A stretch of 9,363 nucleotides of DNA from Gammaproteobacteria bacterium (GCA_015494165.1 WGBS01000324.1:1-9363), one strand, 5' to 3'. Counted from the stretch's first letter, positions 1 through 7,037 are shown. Program-made: numbers and translations. Notes: a model not told the origin generated them from the letters alone.

Positions 1-327
1 CACCGGCTCGTAGGCCTCGGGCAGCGCGGCGGCGGCCGCCTCGCTGCGGGCGAAGCCCACCCGCAGGGGGGCGTCGATGGCCAGCGTCATCGGCTCCAGG
101 CAGCGCTGGCACACCAGGCGCACGCGCGCGCGCACGCGCCCCGTGGCGTGGGGCACGCCGGCCGCGTCGAGGGCGAAGCCGAGCTCCGCCTCGGCGTCGC
201 CCTCGAGGGCGGACACCGCCTCGGCCAGACGCGGGAGGCTCGCCACCGCGACCGTGCCGCGCAGCGTGCGCCCCTGGCGCGCCAGGCGGTAGGGCTCGAC
301 GCGCTCGGGCAGCAGCGGGTCCGGCAT
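1..327 (-). CDS. yceD: YceD family protein (DUF177), 23S rRNA accumulation protein; 3' end cut by the window edge
   Basis: The first 109 codons of a DUF177/YceD protein read in from the right and run off the left edge without a stop. The diagnostic feature is the Cys pair in VCQRCLEP (C73, C76), followed by the family's ALPEAYEP segment (about residues 101-108), which is nearly identical in E. coli YceD. YceD is needed for normal 23S rRNA accumulation in E. coli and normally lies just upstream of rpmF and the plsX-fab genes, which I expect beyond the left edge. The ATG at 327 gives MPDPLLPERVEPYRLA, which lines up with the E. coli N-terminus. No Shine-Dalgarno is visible before it, and a strong promoter lies so close that the message may be leaderless. 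The molecular function is poorly defined; the family assignment is firm. Confidence 0.9.
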   Translation of the reverse strand, partial: MPDPLLPERVEPYRLARQGRTLRGTVAVASLPRLAEAVSALEGDAEAELGFALDAAGVPHATGRVRARVRLVCQRCLEPMTLAIDAPLRVGFARSEAAAAALPEAYEPV

Positions 328-336
328 AAGCAGGCA

Positions 337-365
337 ATGCTAGCGGCCGCCCCCTTGCGTGTCAA
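337..365 (-). promoter_or_regulatory. Predicted sigma70 promoter of yceD
   Basis: On the minus strand there is a perfect -35 TTGACA (365-360), a 17-nt spacer and a -10 TAGCAT (342-337, four of six consensus bases). Transcription would begin near 330, only about 3 nt before the yceD ATG at 327. This is read from sequence only; no transcript data are available. Confidence 0.55.
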
Positions 366-395
366 AGGCTTGGCGGGAAACGCGTCGGCGCCCGC

Positions 396-424
396 TTGAC
401 ACCCGCGACCCCCTCCCGTACCTA
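396..424 (+). promoter_or_regulatory. Possible promoter of the pycA-pycB-maf operon
   Basis: A perfect -35 TTGACA (396-401) is followed after 17 nt by TACCTA (419-424), which is a poor -10 box. The start point would be near 431, leaving a short leader that holds the purine-rich Shine-Dalgarno at 434-444. The weak -10 suggests either an activator-dependent promoter or a chance -35 match. It is the only plausible plus-strand promoter I see in the 125-bp gap shared with yceD. Confidence 0.3.
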
Positions 425-452
425 GGCAGCTTCAGGGGGGAAGGCCCGGCCC

Positions 453-1871
453 TTGATCCGCAAGCTCCTCATCGCCAACCGCGGGGAGATCGCCGTGCGC
501 ATCGCGCGCGCCTGCGCGGAGGCCGGCGTGCGCTCGGTGGCCGTCTACACCGACGCCGACCGCCACGCCCTCCACGTGCGCAAGGCGGACGAGGCCTACC
601 ACCTGGGCCCGGATTCCGCGGGCGGATATCTCAACGTACAGCGCATCGTCAACCTCGCGCGCGAGACGGGCTGCGACGCCGTCCACCCGGGCTACGGCTT
701 CCTCGCCGAGAGCCCGGCCCTGGCCGAACGCTGCGCCGCGGCCGGGCTGCGCTTCATCGGTCCCCCGCCCGGGGTGATCCGCACGGCGGGCGACAAGCTC
801 GCCGCGCGCCGTGCCGTGGCCGCCGCCGGCGTCCCGGTCGTGCCCGGCGGCGAGCGGGCGCTGGCCGACGCCGGCGAGGCGGCGGCGCTCGCCGCCGAGG
901 TCGGCTACCCCGTCATGCTCAAGGCCACGGCCGGCGGCGGCGGGCGCGGGATCCGCCTCTGCCGGGACGAGACCGAGCTGCGGCGCGCGTGGGACCGGGT
1001 CGTCTCCGAGGCCGGCAAGGCCTTCGGGCGCAGCGAGATCTACCTGGAGCGCTGCATCGCGCGGCCGCGCCACATCGAGGTGCAGATCCTCGCCGACGCG
1101 CACGGGCGCGTGCTGCACCTGTGGGAGCGCGACTGCTCGATCCAGCGCCGCCACCAGAAGCTGATCGAGATCGCCCCCTCGCCGCAGCTCGACGCCGAGC
1201 GGCGCGCGCGCGTGTGCGCGCTCGCGGTGCGCGCGGCCGAGGCGCTCGGCTACGTCAACGCCGGCACCATCGAGTTCCTCCTGGACCAGAAGGGCGAGTT
1301 CCACTTCCTGGAGGTCAACCCGCGCCTGCAGGTCGAGCACCCCGTCACCGAGGAGATCACGGGCATCGACATCGTGCAGGCGCAGCTCGCGGTGGCTGCC
1401 GGCGAGCGCCTGCCGTGGCGCCAGGAGGAGATCGTCCCGCGCGGCATGGCGATGGAGCTGCGCATCAACGCCGAGGACCCGCGCAACGACTTCCTGCCGA
1501 GCTTCGGGCGCATCACGCGCTACTTCGCCCCGGGCGGCCCCGGGGTGCGCACCGACGGCGCCATCTATACCGGCTATGTGATCCCGCCCTACTACGACTC
1601 GCTGTGCGTCAAGCTCGTGGTGTGGGCGCCGGACTGGGAGGCGCTCCTGCGCCGCGCGCTGCGCGCCCTCGACGACATCGGCGTGCACGGCGTGCGCACC
1701 ACCATCCCCTTCCACCGCGAGGTGCTGCGCCACCCGGCCTTCCGGAGCGGGCGCTTCGACACCGGCTTCGTGGAGGCGCACCCGGAGCTCACCCGCTATT
1801 CCGTGCGGCGGCCGCCGCGCGAGCTCGCCGCGGCCGTCGCCGCGGCGCTGGCGGCGAGGATGGGGCTGTGA
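453..1871 (+). CDS. pycA: Pyruvate carboxylase subunit A (AccC-family biotin carboxylase)
   Basis: This 472-aa cytoplasmic biotin carboxylase uses ATP and bicarbonate to carboxylate protein-bound biotin. The N-terminal domain opens with IRKLLIANRGEIAVRIARA. The ATP-grasp core has K115, K157 before the glycine-rich loop AGGGGRG, and RRHQKLIE (H234, K236). The catalytic strip EVNPRLQVEHPVTE supplies E287, R291, Q293, V294 and E295, and R337 in LRINAEDP ends the set. These match E. coli AccC residues shifted by one or two, so the enzyme should be active. The start is a TTG at 453, chosen because AGGGGGGAAGG (434-444) sits 8 nt before it and the protein then begins at the family's usual position. 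It overlaps the downstream carboxyltransferase gene by 4 nt, which argues for a pyruvate carboxylase subunit rather than the acetyl-CoA carboxylase AccC, whose partner would be accB. The family is certain; the substrate is inferred from context. Confidence 0.92.
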   Translation: MIRKLLIANRGEIAVRIARACAEAGVRSVAVYTDADRHALHVRKADEAYHLGPDSAGGYLNVQRIVNLARETGCDAVHPGYGFLAESPALAERCAAAGLRFIGPPPGVIRTAGDKLAARRAVAAAGVPVVPGGERALADAGEAAALAAEVGYPVMLKATAGGGGRGIRLCRDETELRRAWDRVVSEAGKAFGRSEIYLERCIARPRHIEVQILADAHGRVLHLWERDCSIQRRHQKLIEIAPSPQLDAERRARVCALAVRAAEALGYVNAGTIEFLLDQKGEFHFLEVNPRLQVEHPVTEEITGIDIVQAQLAVAAGERLPWRQEEIVPRGMAMELRINAEDPRNDFLPSFGRITRYFAPGGPGVRTDGAIYTGYVIPPYYDSLCVKLVVWAPDWEALLRRALRALDDIGVHGVRTTIPFHREVLRHPAFRSGRFDTGFVEAHPELTRYSVRRPPRELAAAVAAALAARMGL

Positions 1872-3697
1872 GTGCACCGGTGCACGTCACGGAGGTGGTG
1901 CTGCGCGACGGCCACCAGTGCCTCATCGCCACGCGCATGCGCACCGAGGACATGCTGCCCGCCTGCGAGCGGCTCGACCGTGCCGGCTTCTGGTCGCTCG
2001 AGGCCTGGGGCGGGGCGACCTTCGACGCCTGCATGCGCTACCTGCACGAGGACCCATGGGTGCGGCTGCGCCGCCTGCGCGAGGCCCTGCCCTCGAGCCG
2101 CATCCAGATGCTGCTGCGGGGGCAGAACCTCCTCGGCTACCGCCACTACCCCGACGACGTGGTGCGTGCCTTCGTCGCGCGCGCGGCTGCCAACGGGGTG
2201 GACGTCTTCCGCATATTCGATGCCCTCAACGACCTGCGCAACCTCCGCACCGCCATCGAGGCCGTGAAGGCCGCGGGCAGGCACGCGCAGGGGGCGATCT
2301 GCTACACCGTGAGCCCCGTGCACACGATCGAGCAGTTCGTCGAGCAGGCCCTCGAGCTCGAGGCCATGGGCTGCGACTCCGTGGCCATCAAGGACATGGC
2401 CGGGCTGCTGACGCCGTCGGCCGCCGAGGCCCTGGTCTCGCGCCTGGTCGCGCGCCTGCGCGTGCCCGTGCACCTGCACACGCACGCGACCTCGGGGCTC
2501 GCCGCCATGTGCCACCTGAAGGCCATCGAGGCCGGGTGCCGCCACGTCGACACCGCCATCTCGGCCTTCGCCGGGGGGGCCAGCCATCCCCCGACCGAGA
2601 GCCTGGTGGCAGCGCTGCGCGACACGCCGTGGGATACCGGCCTCGACCTCGAGCTGCTGCAGGAGATCGGCGCCCATTTCGCCGAGGTGCGCAAGCGCTA
2701 CCGCCGCTTCGAGAGCGAGTGGACCGGGGTCGACACGCGCGTGCACGTCACGCAGGTGCCGGGCGGCATGATCTCCAACCTGCACGCCCAGCTCAAGGCG
2801 CAGGGGGCGCTCGGGCGCATGAACGAGGTCCTGGCCGAGATCCCGCGCGTGCGCGAGGACCTCGGCTACCCGCCGCTGGTGACGCCCACCTCGCAGATCG
2901 TCGGCACCCAGGCGGTGCTCAACGTGCTCACGGGCGAGCGCTACAAGACCGTGACCAACGAGGTCAAGGCCTATCTGCTCGGGCGCTACGGGCGCCCGCC
3001 GGGGCCCGTGAACCCGGCGGTGCGGCGCCTGGCGATCGGCGACGAGACGCCCATCGAGTGCCGCCCGGCCGACCTCCTGGACGACGAGCTCGAGGCCCTG
3101 CGCGAGCAGGTCGCAGACGTCGCGCGCGGCGAGGAGGACGTGCTGAGCTACGCCATGTTCCCGGAGGTCGCGCGCGAGTTCCTGCAGGCGCGCAACACCG
3201 GGACCCTGCGTCCCGAGCCGCTCGAGCCCGAGCCCGCGCCCGGCGCGGAGGCCGGCGGCGCGCCCCCGGTCGAGTTCAACGTCACCCTCCACGGCGAGAC
3301 CTACCACATCCGCATCACGGGCACCGGCCATCCCAACCAGGACCGGCGCCCCTTCTACGTCACGGTGGACGGCGTCCCGGAGGAGATCCTGGTCGAGACG
3401 CTCGAGACCCTCCCGGCCGCCGACCGCGGCGGCCGCCGCACGAGCCGCCGCCCGCGCGCCACGCGCCCCGGCCACGTCACCACCTCCATGCCGGGCACCG
3501 TGGTCGAGGTGCTGGTCGAGGAGGGCCGCCGGGTGACGGAGGGCGAGCCCGTGCTCGTCACCGAGGCCATGAAGATGGAGACCGAGATCCGCGCGCCCGT
3601 CTCGGGCGTGGTGCGCGCCGTGCACGTCAGCCGCGGCGACAGCGTCAACCCCGACGAGGCCCTGGTCGAGATCGAGCCGGAGGCGGGCGATGGCTGA
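1868..3697 (+). CDS. pycB: Pyruvate carboxylase subunit B (OadA-family carboxyltransferase with biotinyl domain)
   Basis: This 609-aa protein takes carboxyl groups from biotin to pyruvate, giving oxaloacetate. Residues about 5-270 form the carboxyltransferase barrel: RDGHQ with metal ligand D14, the LLRGQNLLGYRHY segment, IKDMAG with the lysine (K175) that is carbamylated in the family, and HLHTHATSG with metal ligands H204 and H206. A conserved carboxylase domain follows (about 285-440, with TSQIVGTQAVLNVLTGERYK). Next come a Pro/Glu/Ala-rich linker (about 445-468), a small beta-rich segment, and a biotinyl domain (about 533-606) with biotin-accepting K569 in EAMKMETE. The GTG start at 1868 lies in a GTGA overlap with pycA and has GAGGA 7 nt upstream, so translational coupling is likely. 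Automatic annotation may call it the alpha subunit of Na+-pumping oxaloacetate decarboxylase. No oadB or oadG is present here and a biotin carboxylase partner is, so I favour pyruvate carboxylase. Confidence 0.9.
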   Translation: MSAPVHVTEVVLRDGHQCLIATRMRTEDMLPACERLDRAGFWSLEAWGGATFDACMRYLHEDPWVRLRRLREALPSSRIQMLLRGQNLLGYRHYPDDVVRAFVARAAANGVDVFRIFDALNDLRNLRTAIEAVKAAGRHAQGAICYTVSPVHTIEQFVEQALELEAMGCDSVAIKDMAGLLTPSAAEALVSRLVARLRVPVHLHTHATSGLAAMCHLKAIEAGCRHVDTAISAFAGGASHPPTESLVAALRDTPWDTGLDLELLQEIGAHFAEVRKRYRRFESEWTGVDTRVHVTQVPGGMISNLHAQLKAQGALGRMNEVLAEIPRVREDLGYPPLVTPTSQIVGTQAVLNVLTGERYKTVTNEVKAYLLGRYGRPPGPVNPAVRRLAIGDETPIECRPADLLDDELEALREQVADVARGEEDVLSYAMFPEVAREFLQARNTGTLRPEPLEPEPAPGAEAGGAPPVEFNVTLHGETYHIRITGTGHPNQDRRPFYVTVDGVPEEILVETLETLPAADRGGRRTSRRPRATRPGHVTTSMPGTVVEVLVEEGRRVTEGEPVLVTEAMKMETEIRAPVSGVVRAVHVSRGDSVNPDEALVEIEPEAGDG

Positions 3698-4301
3698 GCC
3701 GCGCCCGCCGCTGGTGCTCGCCTCCACCTCGCCCTACCGCCGCGAGCTGCTGGCGCGCCTCGGCCTGCCCTTCGAGGTCGAGGCCCCCGAGGTGGACGAG
3801 GCCCCGCTGCCGGGCGAGGCGCCCGAGGCGCTGGTGCGCCGGCTGTCGGAGGCCAAGGCGCGCGCCGCCGCCGCGCGCCACCCGGGCGCGGTCGTCGTGG
3901 GCTCCGACCAGGTGGCGGTGCTGGACGGAGAGGTCATGGGCAAGCCGGGCGGCCCCGAGCGCGCGCGCGAGCAGCTGCGGCGGGCGAGCGGGCGCGCCGT
4001 GGACTTCCTCACGGGCCTCGCCGTCCTCGACACCCGCGACGGGCGCCTGCAGCTCGCGCTCGTGCCCTTCCGCGTCGTCTTCCGCCCGCTCGACGAGGCG
4101 CGCATCGAGGCCTACCTGCGCCGCGACGAGCCCTGGAACTGCGCGGGCAGCTTCCGCTCCGAGCGGCTGGGGGTGGCGCTGTTCGAGCGCATGGAAGGCG
4201 AGGACCCCACCGCCCTCATGGGCCTGCCTCTCATCCGCCTCGTGCGCATGCTCGAGGCCGTGGGCCTCGACCCGCTCGCGCCCGGGGCGGGCGGCGGCTG
4301 A
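3690..4301 (+). CDS. maf: Maf/YceF-type nucleotide pyrophosphatase (7-methyl-GTP pyrophosphatase)
   Basis: This 203-aa Maf-family protein is expected to hydrolyse a modified nucleoside triphosphate to the monophosphate and pyrophosphate, removing damaged or modified nucleotides from the cytoplasmic pool. The N-terminal LASTSPYRRELL (residues 10-21), APEVDE (32-37), GSDQV with the conserved Asp D73, GKP (84-86), CAGSFRSE (151-158) and LFERMEGEDPTALMGLPLI (164-182) correspond closely to E. coli YceF, the subfamily shown to act on 7-methyl-GTP. The ATG at 3690 lies inside the end of pycB (8-nt overlap), with a perfect GGAGG (3679-3683) 6 nt ahead. Translation is therefore probably coupled to pycB. 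In E. coli and Pseudomonas maf lies beside yceD; here pycAB separates the two. Specificity for 7-methyl-GTP is inferred from subfamily resemblance. Confidence 0.9.
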   Translation: MAEPRPPLVLASTSPYRRELLARLGLPFEVEAPEVDEAPLPGEAPEALVRRLSEAKARAAAARHPGAVVVGSDQVAVLDGEVMGKPGGPERAREQLRRASGRAVDFLTGLAVLDTRDGRLQLALVPFRVVFRPLDEARIEAYLRRDEPWNCAGSFRSERLGVALFERMEGEDPTALMGLPLIRLVRMLEAVGLDPLAPGAGGG

Positions 4302-4307
4302 GCCGCC
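4293..4307. terminator. Small GC stem-loop at the convergent maf/sppA junction
   Basis: GGCGGC-TGA-GCCGCC forms a perfect 6-bp stem whose 3-nt loop is the maf stop codon. It lies in the tail-to-tail junction with sppA, where a bidirectional terminator would be expected. There is no T tract on either strand and the loop is very tight, so it may simply be a chance GC palindrome. Confidence 0.25.
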
Positions 4308-4313
4308 CCGCGC

Positions 4314-5306
4314 TCAGCGCAGGGTGGCGGCGCCGAGGCGGGTGAGCGTGCGCGCCACGGCGGCACCGAGGCGCTCCGTGAGGCGCTCGAGGAAGTCCTC
4401 CTTCGGCGTGAAGTCGACGATGCGCTCGGCGCCGATGACCTCGCGCGCGACGTAGCCGGCGCTGCCGAGCCCGTCGACCAGGCCCAGCCGCACCGCCTCT
4501 TCGCCGGTCCAGATGAGGCCCGAGAAGATCTGGGGATCGTCCTTGAGGCGGTCGCCGCGGCCCTCGCGCACGGCGCGGATGAACTGCCGGTGCACCTGCT
4601 CCAGCAGGTGCTTCATGTGGGCGATGTCCTCCGGGCGCGCCGGCGAGAAGGGATCGAGGAAGCCCTTGCGCTCGCCCGCCGTCAGCAGCCGGCGCTCGAT
4701 GCCGAGCTTGCGCATCGCCTCCGTGAAGCCGAAGCCGTCCATCAGCACGCCGATGGAGCCGACCAGGCTCGCCTTGTCGGCGTAGATCTCGTCGGCGGCC
4801 GCCGCCACGTAGTACGCCCCCGAGGCGGCGATGTCCGTGACCACGGCGTAGAGCGGCACGTCCGGGTGCGCCTCGCGCAGGCGCCGGATCTCGTCGTAGA
4901 TCTGCCCCGCCTGCACCGGGCTGCCGCCGGGGCTGTTGATGCGCAGGATGACCCCGGCGGTGCGCTCGTGCTCGAAGGCGGCCCGCAGGCCGCGCACGAT
5001 GTTGTCGGCGCTCGCGGGGCCGTCGGCCGCGATCTCGCCCTTGAGCTCCACCAGGGCCGTGTAGCGCCCGCCCGGAAGCGGCGCCGCGGCCTCGCGCCCG
5101 GCGAGGAGCACGCCGAGCAGCGCCACGAGATACGCCAGGAAGGCGAGCTTGAAGAAGACGCTCCAGCGCCGCGCGCGGCGCTGCTCGCGCAGGCCCTCAA
5201 GCGCGATGCGCTCGAGGACCGCGAGCGCGTCGTGCTCGCGGCGGCGCTGCGCAACCTGCGGCGCGCCGCCCTCCTCGCCCTGCCAGCCTTGGTCGCGACC
5301 GTTCAC
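4314..5306 (-). CDS. sppA: Signal peptide peptidase SppA, 36K type (membrane-anchored S49 serine protease)
   Basis: This 330-aa member of peptidase family S49 degrades cleaved signal peptides in the cytoplasmic membrane. A charged N-terminal stretch of about 50 residues, ending in EQRRARRWS, precedes a single membrane anchor (about 51-69, FFKLAFLAYLVALLGVLL). The protease domain follows with INSPGG (123-128), DIAASGAYY containing nucleophile S162, and AGERKGFLDPF containing general base K214. The 52-residue Ser-Lys spacing equals that of the short Bacillus enzyme as I recall it, and the length fits the half-size SppA rather than the 67K E. coli form. The start is GTG at 5306, one base after the upstream stop codon, with GGGAGGA (5314-5320) about 7 nt ahead. 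It is the last gene of the rluC-HAD-sppA operon, a placement also seen in Pseudomonas. Confidence 0.93.
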   Translation of the reverse strand: MNGRDQGWQGEEGGAPQVAQRRREHDALAVLERIALEGLREQRRARRWSVFFKLAFLAYLVALLGVLLAGREAAAPLPGGRYTALVELKGEIAADGPASADNIVRGLRAAFEHERTAGVILRINSPGGSPVQAGQIYDEIRRLREAHPDVPLYAVVTDIAASGAYYVAAAADEIYADKASLVGSIGVLMDGFGFTEAMRKLGIERRLLTAGERKGFLDPFSPARPEDIAHMKHLLEQVHRQFIRAVREGRGDRLKDDPQIFSGLIWTGEEAVRLGLVDGLGSAGYVAREVIGAERIVDFTPKEDFLERLTERLGAAVARTLTRLGAATLR

Positions 5307-5307
5307 C

Positions 5308-6009
5308 TCAGGATCCTCCCTCCTCCAGCACGCCCCACGGCTGCGCCACCTCGTGGCGCCGGAGCCAGTCCGGCACCTCGATCACGGCGCGGACGTGCCC
5401 GAGGGGCCGGTGGCGCAGCAGGCGCGCCAGCGGGTGCACGCCGTAGGCGGCGGCGAGCCCGTGCGCGCCGGCCGCCCGCGCCATGGCCAGATCGTACTCC
5501 GTATCGCCGACCACGAGCGTGCGCGCGGGCACGGCGCCGACCGCCTCCATGAGCTCGAGCACCATCTGCGGGTGCGGCTTCGAGCGGGTCTCGTCGGCGC
5601 AGCGCGTCGCCGCGAGGTAGCGCCACAGCCCCGTCGCCGCGAGCGCGCGCTCGAGGCCGCGGCGGCTCTTGCCGGTCGCCACCGCCAGGCGGTAACCGCG
5701 GCCGTGGAGCTCGGCCAGCACCGCCTCGGCGCCGGGATAGAGACGCTCGTCCTCGGGGCCGCCGTTGAGGTAGTGCTCGCGGTAGACGTCCATGATGCGC
5801 CGGCGCAGCGCGCGGTCGGCCTCGGGATAGAGCTTGGCGACCGCCTCCTCCAGGCCGAGCCCGATGATGTCCCGGATCGCCTCGTCGCTGCGCGCCGGCA
5901 GCCCGAGGGTGTCGATCGCGGCGCGCACGCTGCGGACGATATGGCCGATGGAGTCCATCAGCGTGCCGTCCCAGTCGAAGACGACGAGGTCGAAGGCGCG
6001 CGCGCTCAT
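5308..6009 (-). CDS. HAD-IA family phosphatase (phosphoglycolate phosphatase-like)
   Basis: This 233-aa haloacid-dehalogenase-superfamily hydrolase has all four motifs. Motif I is FDWDGTLMDS (nucleophile D12, acid/base D14), motif II is VATGKS (T112), motif III is K144 in SKPHP, and motif IV is VVGDTEYD (D169, D173). A helical cap between residues about 20 and 90 marks subfamily IA, like Gph and beta-phosphoglucomutase relatives. It should be a soluble Mg-dependent phosphatase on a small phosphorylated metabolite; the sequence does not tell me which. The ATG at 6009 overlaps the rluC stop codon in an ATGA and follows a purine-rich GGAGGCGGAGGGGG stretch, indicating coupling to rluC. A homologous HAD gene in this position is the norm in Pseudomonas-type rne-rluC clusters, so a physiological link to RNA metabolism or phosphate salvage is possible but unproven. 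Confidence 0.9.
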   Translation of the reverse strand: MSARAFDLVVFDWDGTLMDSIGHIVRSVRAAIDTLGLPARSDEAIRDIIGLGLEEAVAKLYPEADRALRRRIMDVYREHYLNGGPEDERLYPGAEAVLAELHGRGYRLAVATGKSRRGLERALAATGLWRYLAATRCADETRSKPHPQMVLELMEAVGAVPARTLVVGDTEYDLAMARAAGAHGLAAAYGVHPLARLLRHRPLGHVRAVIEVPDWLRRHEVAQPWGVLEEGGS

Positions 6010-6968
6010 GCCCCCTCCGCCTCCAGCGCGGCCAGGACGGCGCGCAGGTCCTCCGCGAGCGGCGCCGCGGCCACGAGCTCGCCGCCGTCCGGCAGCGGCA
6101 GCGCCAGCTCGCCCGCGTGCAGGAAGGTGCGCCGCAGCCCGAGGCGGCGCAGGCGCCGGTTGCGGTTGCGGTCGCCGTAGTCGGGGTCGCCGGCCACCGG
6201 GAGGCCGAGGTGCGCGGCGTGGGCGCGGATCTGGTGCGTGCGCCCCGTCGCGATCTCGGCCTCGGCCAGGGTGAGGTCGCCGTAGCGCGCCAGCGGCCGG
6301 AAGACCGTCAGCGCCTTGCGCCCACGGGCGTCCACTTCCGTGAGGCGCTCGCGGCCGCGCCGCAGGGTGCGGGCGAGCGGTGCGTCCACCCGCGTCTCCC
6401 CCTCGGGGAGCCGGCCGCCGAGCAGCGCCAGGTAGCGCTTGCGCGCCCTGCCCTCGCGCAGCATGCGGTGGGCCCAGCGCAGCGCCGCCGCATCGCCCGC
6501 CACCAGCAGCACGCCGCTGGTGTCGCGGTCGAGGCGGTGCACGAGCTCGAGCCGGCGTCCGGGGAAGGCGGCGCGCAGGGCCTCGATGAGGCCCCAGCGC
6601 ACGGAGGTGCCGCCGTGGACCGGCAGCCCCGGCGGCTTGTCGAGCACGAGGTAGCCGCCGGCCTCCTCCAGCACTGCCGCGCGCACGCGCGCCACCAGCC
6701 CCGCCGGCGGCGTCGCCTCCGCGCGCGCCGGCGCGGCCCGCAGCGGCGGGATGCGCACGCGGTCGCCGGCGCTCAGCCGGTAGGCGGGACGCACGCGCGC
6801 GGAGTTGACCCGCACCTGGCCGGTGCGGACGATGCGGTAGATGAGGCTGCGCGGCACGCCCTTGAGCTCGCGCGCGAGGAAGTTGTCGATGCGCTGGCCC
6901 GCCTCGCGCTCGCCCACCTGCACGAGCCTGGCGCGCGCCGCGCCCTTGTCGCCGGCCTGCGCAAGCAT
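6006..6968 (-). CDS. rluC: 23S rRNA pseudouridine synthase RluC (sites 955/2504/2580 in E. coli)
   Basis: This 320-aa pseudouridine synthase of the RluA family isomerises specific uridines in 23S rRNA during large-subunit maturation. An N-terminal S4 RNA-binding domain (about 22-80) contains GQRIDNFLARELKGVPRSLIYR, the hallmark RluC opening, and VRIPP. The catalytic domain contains HRLDRDTSG, with D147 as catalytic aspartate (D144 in E. coli). It is followed by RKRYLAL, and by GRTHQIRAHAAHLG (242-255), which closes the active site. The ATG at 6968 gives an N-terminus about five residues longer than E. coli RluC. I see no convincing Shine-Dalgarno, and a TAATAT hexamer lies just upstream. It heads the operon with the HAD phosphatase and sppA and is divergent from rne, as in E. 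coli. Confidence 0.95.
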   Translation of the reverse strand: MLAQAGDKGAARARLVQVGEREAGQRIDNFLARELKGVPRSLIYRIVRTGQVRVNSARVRPAYRLSAGDRVRIPPLRAAPARAEATPPAGLVARVRAAVLEEAGGYLVLDKPPGLPVHGGTSVRWGLIEALRAAFPGRRLELVHRLDRDTSGVLLVAGDAAALRWAHRMLREGRARKRYLALLGGRLPEGETRVDAPLARTLRRGRERLTEVDARGRKALTVFRPLARYGDLTLAEAEIATGRTHQIRAHAAHLGLPVAGDPDYGDRNRNRRLRRLGLRRTFLHAGELALPLPDGGELVAAAPLAEDLRAVLAALEAEGA

Positions 6969-6974
6969 CGGTCT

Positions 6975-7003
6975 ATATTAGCGATTTGCGGCAAATTCCG
7001 CCA
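6975..7003 (-). promoter_or_regulatory. Weak candidate promoter of the rluC-HAD-sppA operon
   Basis: On the minus strand TAATAT (6980-6975, four of six -10 bases) lies where initiation would fall almost exactly on the rluC ATG at 6968. The hexamer 17 nt further upstream is TGGCGG, a poor -35. An overlapping TATAGA (6977-6972) is an alternative -10, but it lies too close to the ATG. The AT-rich composition stands out from the GC-rich surroundings. Confidence 0.25.
6984..6996. promoter_or_regulatory. 13-bp inverted repeat, candidate operator between rluC and rne
   Basis: ATTTGC-G-GCAAAT is a perfect palindrome with 6-bp arms around one central base. It lies in the only AT-rich patch of the intergenic region, within the proposed rluC promoter spacer and 12 nt before the rne -35 box. 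The position would let a bound regulator affect both divergent genes. I cannot name the regulator. Confidence 0.35.
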
Positions 7004-7008
7004 CGTAA

Positions 7009-7037
7009 TTGAAGCATTTGGCGCGCGTTGATATAGT
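7009..7037 (+). promoter_or_regulatory. Predicted sigma70 promoter of the rne leader
   Basis: TTGAAG (7009-7014), a 17-nt spacer and TATAGT (7032-7037) form a near-consensus sigma70 promoter, with five of six -10 bases matching. Initiation would be near 7044, giving an rne 5' UTR of about 415 nt. E. coli rne likewise has a long (361-nt) leader used for autoregulation. Confidence 0.65.

Noticed and set aside
118..140. Alternating CG/CA tract in yceD as a simple repeat or Z-DNA element
   Set aside because: It encodes the in-frame Arg/Val-rich stretch before the conserved CQRC motif and is explained by codon choice in a GC-rich genome.
432..1877. 481-aa minus-strand open frame opposite pycA
   Set aside because: It is an antisense shadow of a well-conserved biotin carboxylase, with no recognisable motif.
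359..3697. A single open frame running through both pycA and pycB, suggesting a fused pyruvate carboxylase
   Set aside because: The part before 1868 is the out-of-frame shadow of pycA, very Arg/Ala-rich and unlike any biotin carboxylase. The real pycA uses another frame and stops at 1871.
1868..3697. Sodium-pumping oxaloacetate decarboxylase alpha subunit
   Set aside because: The beta and gamma membrane subunits are absent from the window and the gene is coupled to a biotin carboxylase, so the two-subunit pyruvate carboxylase fits better.
1796..3727. 643-aa minus-strand open frame opposite pycB
   Set aside because: It lies entirely antisense to a clearly conserved gene and has the Arg/His/Ala/Gly-rich composition of GC-rich shadow frames. 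No domain is recognisable.
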